Positions 12,616-15,334 of a DNA stretch of 15,334 nt are shown one piece after another. The notes below the pieces were generated by a model, which made no database searches, was not told the origin of the DNA, and was given only the letters and a program-made list of their open reading frames with translations. The position numbers and the translations under genes were made by a program. The DNA comes from Actinophytocola sp050699915 (GTDB lineage: Bacteria > Actinomycetota > Actinomycetes > Mycobacteriales > Pseudonocardiaceae): positions 1 through 15,334 of the forward strand of contig NZ_JBOHGA010000161.1 in assembly GCF_050699915.1 (NCBI RefSeq), written 5' to 3'. Position 1 is the first letter of the stretch. Each line of letters starts with the position of its first letter.

Positions 12616-12674
12616 GGTTCCTCGCTTGGGTCCGGTGTCCCGGAAGACGCGGCGGGCCTGTGGCGATTTGTGCG

Positions 12675-12860
12675 TTACCAGCTGGACTTGTTCACGCCGG
12701 GCAGCTCGCCGCGGTGGGCCATCTCGCGCAGGCACACCCGGCAGAGGCCGAACTTGCGGAACACCGCGCGCGGGCGGCCACACCGCTGGCAGCGCGTGTA
12801 CCCGCGAACCTTGAACTTGGGCTTCTGCGCGGCCTTGTGGACCAGAGCCTTCTTGGCCAT
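12675..12860 (-). CDS. rpsZ: 30S ribosomal protein S14, zinc-binding (type Z)
   Basis: uS14 completes the 30S head. The 61-aa product is the short zinc form with ligands Cys24, Cys27, Cys40 and Cys43 (CQRC...CRVC), and ends ELPGVNKSSW. It begins MAKKALVHKAAQKPKF and overlaps the rplE stop by one base (TGATG). Many actinobacteria also have a cysteine-free S14 elsewhere for zinc limitation. The gene is often labelled rpsN. Confidence 0.98.
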   Translation of the reverse strand: MAKKALVHKAAQKPKFKVRGYTRCQRCGRPRAVFRKFGLCRVCLREMAHRGELPGVNKSSW

Positions 12861-13456
12861 CAGTTCTCCCTGAACGGGAAGCCCAGGCGCCGCAGCAGCG
12901 CCCGACCCTCCGTGTCGTTGATCGCCGTGGTGACGACCGTGATGTCCATCCCACGCTGGCGGTCGATCGAGTCCGGGTTGATCTCGTGGAACATCGACTG
13001 CTCGTTGAGACCGAAGGTGTAGTTGCCGTTGCCGTCGAACTGCTTCGGCGACAGGCCACGGAAGTCACGGATACGCGGCAGCGCGATCGTCAGCAGCCGG
13101 TCCAGGAACTCCCACATCCGGTCCCCCCGCAGGGTGACCTTGGCGCCGATCGGCATGCCCTCGCGCAGCTTGAACTGCGCGATGGACTGGCGGGCCTTGC
13201 GCACCTGGGGCTTCTGGCCGGTGATCAGGGCCAGGTCCTTGACCGCGCCCTCGATCAGCTTGCCGTCGCGGGCGGCGTCGCCGACGCCCATGTTCACCAC
13301 GACCTTGACCACGCGCGGGACCTGCATGGCGTTGGAGAAGGAGAACTCCTCCTGCAGGGCGGTGGTGATCTCCTCGCGGTAACGGGTCTTGAGGCGCGGG
13401 GCGATCTTCTCGCCCGAAGACTCGCTTGCGGAGTCGCGCGTCGACACTGGGCTCAT
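12860..13456 (-). CDS. rplE: 50S ribosomal protein L5
   Basis: uL5 binds 5S rRNA in the central protuberance. The 198-aa product contains LKTRYREEITTALQEEF, PRVVKVVVNMGVGDAARDGK and GDRMWEFLDRLLTIALPRIRDFRG (landmarks). The N-terminal MSPVSTRDSASESSGEK is about ten to fifteen residues longer than usual, and its DNA contains a short inverted repeat gactc-N7-gagtc (13419-13435). AAGGAGG inside the end of rplX serves the ATG, two bases past the rplX stop. Confidence 0.99.
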   Translation of the reverse strand: MSPVSTRDSASESSGEKIAPRLKTRYREEITTALQEEFSFSNAMQVPRVVKVVVNMGVGDAARDGKLIEGAVKDLALITGQKPQVRKARQSIAQFKLREGMPIGAKVTLRGDRMWEFLDRLLTIALPRIRDFRGLSPKQFDGNGNYTFGLNEQSMFHEINPDSIDRQRGMDITVVTTAINDTEGRALLRRLGFPFREN

Positions 13457-13458
13457 GA

Positions 13459-13794
13459 TCAGACCTCCTTCGCCTTTCCGTCCTTGTCCTTGCCGTGCGG
13501 GCCGCGGGCGACGCGGACCTTGCGGCCGTCGTCGTTGACCTCGTAGCCGACCCGGACGGCGTGCCCGTCGACGACCAGCATCACGTTGCTGACGTCGATC
13601 GGGGCCTCCTGGGTGACGATGCCGCCGCTCTTGGCGCCGCGCTGCGTCTGGCTCACCCGGGTGTGCTTCTTGATCCGGTTCACGCCCTCGACGAGGACCT
13701 TGCGGATGCCGGGGTAGGCCTGGATGACCTTGCCCTTGGCGCCCTTGTCCTTGCCCTGGATGACAACGACGGTGTCACCCTTCTTGATCTTCAT
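13459..13794 (-). CDS. rplX: 50S ribosomal protein L24
   Basis: uL24 starts 50S assembly. The 111-aa product begins MKIKKGDTVVVIQGKDKGAK (KOW motif) and has VLVEGVNRIKKHTR and the EAPIDVSNVMLV segment, with a Lys/Asp-rich tail. The ATG is preceded by AGGAGGGGCG, derived from the 20-bp repeat. It follows a 66-bp, partly AT-rich gap after rplN, which is unusual in this tightly packed run. Confidence 0.99.
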   Translation of the reverse strand: MKIKKGDTVVVIQGKDKGAKGKVIQAYPGIRKVLVEGVNRIKKHTRVSQTQRGAKSGGIVTQEAPIDVSNVMLVVDGHAVRVGYEVNDDGRKVRVARGPHGKDKDGKAKEV

Positions 13795-13799
13795 CGCCC

Positions 13800-13819
13800 C
13801 TCCTCGCTGGCGCTCGTCG
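13800..13819 (-). repeat. 20-bp repeat carrying a ribosome-binding site, copy before rplX
   Basis: Identical over 20 bp to 10299-10318. On the minus strand it places GCGAGGAG, extended here to AGGAGGGG, just before the rplX ATG. Confidence 0.8.
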
Positions 13820-13829
13820 AAACAATGAA

Positions 13830-13841
13830 GATCAATTGATC
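13830..13841. other. 12-bp perfect AT-rich palindrome gatcaattgatc
   Basis: The sequence is its own reverse complement. It lies in an AT-rich island (about 13820-13860) within an otherwise GC-rich operon. It could be a protein-binding operator or part of a repeat element; no partner is visible. Confidence 0.5.
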
Positions 13842-13860
13842 ACTGTGCTTATTCATGGCT

Positions 13861-14229
13861 TCAGACCACCTCCGGAGCCAGCGAGATGATCTTCATGAAC
13901 TTCTTGTCGCGCAGCTCGCGACCGACCGGTCCGAAGATGCGGGTCCCGCGCGGCTCGTTGTCCGGCTTGATCAGCACGGCGGCGTTCTCGTCGAAGCGGA
14001 TGTAGGACCCGTCCGGCCGGCGCTTCTCCTTGCTGGTGCGGACGATGACCGCCTTGACGACGTCGCCCTTCTTCACCCCGGCGCCCGGCATCGCATCCTT
14101 GACCGTGGCGACGATGATGTCGCCGATGCCCGCGTAGCGCCGCGCGGACCCGCCGAGCACGCGGATGCAGAGGATCTCCTTCGCACCCGTGTTGTCGGCG
14201 ACGCGCAGTCGCGACTCCTGCTGGATCAC
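13861..14229 (-). CDS. rplN: 50S ribosomal protein L14
   Basis: uL14 forms intersubunit bridges. The 122-aa product begins MIQQESRLRVADNTGAKEIL and includes GGSARRYAGIGDIIVATVKDA and the end FMKIISLAPEVV. The start is GTG overlapping the rpsQ stop (GTGA), so the S10 and spc sections are fused without room for a separate spc promoter here. Confidence 0.99.
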   Translation of the reverse strand: MIQQESRLRVADNTGAKEILCIRVLGGSARRYAGIGDIIVATVKDAMPGAGVKKGDVVKAVIVRTSKEKRRPDGSYIRFDENAAVLIKPDNEPRGTRIFGPVGRELRDKKFMKIISLAPEVV

Positions 14230-14507
14230 TTTGCCCTCTCCAAGATCTCCACCAGCCGCCAGCGCTTGGTGGCAGACAGCGGACGGGTCTCCATCAGCAG
14301 CACGCGGTCGCCGACGCCGGCCGAGTTCTCCTCGTCGTGCGCCTGGACCTTCGTCGTGGACCGCAGCACCTTGCTGTAGCGCGGGTGCTTCTTGCGGTCC
14401 TCGAGCGAGACCACGATCGTCTTGTTCATCTTGTCGGACACGACGAGGCCCTCACGGACCTTGCGCCGGCCGCGCGCCTGCTGCGGCGTGTCGGTTGTCT
14501 CGCTCAT
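14226..14507 (-). CDS. rpsQ: 30S ribosomal protein S17
   Basis: uS17 is an early 16S-binding OB-fold protein. The 93-aa product has a short polar N-terminus (MSETTDTPQQARGRRKVREG) and then the family core LVVSDKMNKTIVVSLEDRKKHPRYSKVLRSTTKVQAHDEEN (landmark near residues 20-60) and ETRPLSATKRWRLVEI. It overlaps rpmC and rplN by four bases each. Confidence 0.98.
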   Translation of the reverse strand: MSETTDTPQQARGRRKVREGLVVSDKMNKTIVVSLEDRKKHPRYSKVLRSTTKVQAHDEENSAGVGDRVLLMETRPLSATKRWRLVEILERAK

Positions 14508-14752
14508 GCGGCACCTTCATCAGTCGTCACGTCGTCGGGCGACACCGAGAGGCCCAGCTCGCGCTCACGCATCACGGTGTAGATCCGGGCGATGTCGTGC
14601 CGGACCGTACGCAGCCGCCGGTTGTTGTCCATCTGCCCGGTGGCCATCTGGAACCGAAGGTTGAACAGCTCTTCCTTCGACTCCCGCAGGCGCAGTACCA
14701 GCTCCTCGTCGTTGAGCTCACGCATCTCGGCGGCCTGAGTACCAGCGGCCAT
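14504..14752 (-). CDS. rpmC: 50S ribosomal protein L29
   Basis: uL29 lies at the tunnel exit and helps bind SRP and trigger factor. The 82-aa product has the two-helix core EMRELNDEELVLRLRESKEE and FQMATGQMDNNRRLRTVRHDIARI, with an acidic C-terminal tail (SPDDVTTDEGAA). ATG overlaps the rplP stop by one base and its own stop overlaps rpsQ (ATGA). Confidence 0.98.
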   Translation of the reverse strand: MAAGTQAAEMRELNDEELVLRLRESKEELFNLRFQMATGQMDNNRRLRTVRHDIARIYTVMRERELGLSVSPDDVTTDEGAA

Positions 14753-15171
14753 CAGAAGTCACCACCTTCACGCGTCACGATGCGGCACTTCATCGGGAGC
14801 TTGTGGATCGCACGAGTCAGCGCCTCACGGGCGACCGTCTCGTTCGGGAAGCTCAGCTCGAACATGACCCGGCCGGGCTTCACGTTGGCGATCCAGTGCT
14901 CCGGCGAGCCCTTGCCGGAACCCATGCGGGTCTCGGCGGGCTTCTTCGTCAGCGGCCGGTCCGGGAAGATGTTGATCCACACCTTGCCGCCACGACGGAT
15001 GTGCCGGTTGATGGCGATACGAGCGGACTCGATCTGCCGGTTGGTCACGTAGGCAGAGGTGAGCGCCTGAATCCCGAACTCACCGAAGCTGACCTTGGTG
15101 CCACCCTTGGCCGCACCGCCGCGCTTGGGGTGGTGCTGCTTGCGGTGGCGAACCTTGCGTGGGATGAGCAC
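14752..15171 (-). CDS. rplP: 50S ribosomal protein L16
   Basis: uL16 organises the A-site region of the peptidyl transferase centre. The 139-aa product begins MLIPRKVRHRKQHHPKRGGA and includes GEFGIQALTSAYVTNRQIES, RMGSGKGSPEHWIANVKPGR and the end MKCRIVTREGGDF. It starts with GTG three bases after the rpsC stop. Confidence 0.99.
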   Translation of the reverse strand: MLIPRKVRHRKQHHPKRGGAAKGGTKVSFGEFGIQALTSAYVTNRQIESARIAINRHIRRGGKVWINIFPDRPLTKKPAETRMGSGKGSPEHWIANVKPGRVMFELSFPNETVAREALTRAIHKLPMKCRIVTREGGDF

Positions 15172-15174
15172 GGC

Positions 15175-15334
15175 TCAGCCCTCCCCGTTGTTCGCGTTGC
15201 CGTTCCCGTTCACCGACGGCGCCTCGGGCGCGACGGTCTCCGTCGCGGCGCTGTCGGCCTGCTGCGAGGCGGCGCTCGCGGCACTCGCCTCGGCGGCGGC
15301 CCGACCGGCCTCGGTGCTGGTCGGAGTGGTGCCC
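15175..15334 (-). CDS. rpsC: 30S ribosomal protein S3, C-terminal tail only (cut by window edge)
   Basis: An open frame enters from the right edge and ends at TGA 15175-15177, three bases before rplP. The visible 52 residues are Ala/Thr/Ser-rich and end NGNGNANNGEG. They contain no KH domain, which would lie outside the window. Position directly upstream of rplP and the low-complexity tail typical of actinobacterial S3 support the call; sequence alone would not. Confidence 0.85.
   Translation of the reverse strand, partial: GTTPTSTEAGRAAAEASAASAASQQADSAATETVAPEAPSVNGNGNANNGEG

Larger units (their letters stand above)
13791..13856 (-). other. Candidate coupled 21-codon micro-ORF between rplN and rplX
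   Basis: An ATG four bases after the rplN stop opens a 21-codon frame starting MNKHSDQL and ending STSASEEGR, whose TGA overlaps the rplX ATG (ATGA). Its last part is the 20-bp repeat read in the same frame as in the rpmD-rplO micro-ORF, so both peptides contain TSASEE. Third-position GC is low (~65%). Confidence 0.3.

Noticed and set aside
14150..14260. Separate spc-operon promoter at the rpsQ-rplN junction
   Set aside because: The genes overlap by four bases (GTGA) and no promoter motif was seen.

Overview
The window is GC-rich actinobacterial chromosome. It carries a fused S10/spc/alpha ribosomal-protein super-operon, almost all on the minus strand, so it reads from the right edge (rpsC) to the left (truA). 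High GC at third codon positions, frequent GTG starts, ATGA/GTGA/TGATG gene overlaps, a short-LID adenylate kinase, a zinc-type S14 and the acidic or disordered tails on S3, S5 and L17 all point to Actinomycetota. The small gene upstream of infA and some short repeats remind me of Micromonosporaceae (Actinoplanes-like), but that is from memory and not proven.

Layout in transcription order. The tail of rpsC, then rplP, rpmC, rpsQ, rplN, rplX, rplE, rpsZ (S14), rpsH, rplF, rplR, rpsE, rpmD and rplO form one tightly packed run. A structured 269-bp gap follows, then secY, adk and map, each overlapping the previous one by 4 nt. Next is an accessory block: a protein with two TIR domains, a multi-pass membrane protein and a 66-aa membrane protein. 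A 143-bp gap precedes infA and rpmJ. A 158-bp structured gap leads to the alpha operon: rpsM, an extra 64-codon gene, rpsK, rpsD, a 12-bp hairpin, rpoA, rplQ (with a C-terminal extension) and truA. The last ~170 bp at the left edge carry no gene, but hold a direct repeat with two + strand promoter-like motifs that match the RecA-independent DNA-damage (PafBC-type) consensus.

Functionally, the block makes ribosomal subunit proteins, the translocon core SecY, the N-terminal methionine-removing enzyme Map, initiation factor IF-1, adenylate kinase, the RNA polymerase alpha subunit and a tRNA pseudouridine synthase. The unusual parts are: (1) the double-TIR gene inserted between map and infA; (2) an unrecognised 64-aa basic protein translationally coupled between rpsM and rpsK; (3) short coupled micro-ORFs filling four intergenic gaps in the spc section, two of which end in the same 20-bp repeat; (4) a truA with no ATG, GTG or TTG start and a 15-bp-stem hairpin over its presumed N-terminus; (5) the paired DNA-damage-type promoters facing into the 3' end of truA; (6) a sunset/Ada-like domain fused to L17. 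No tRNA, rRNA, CRISPR array or transposase was seen.
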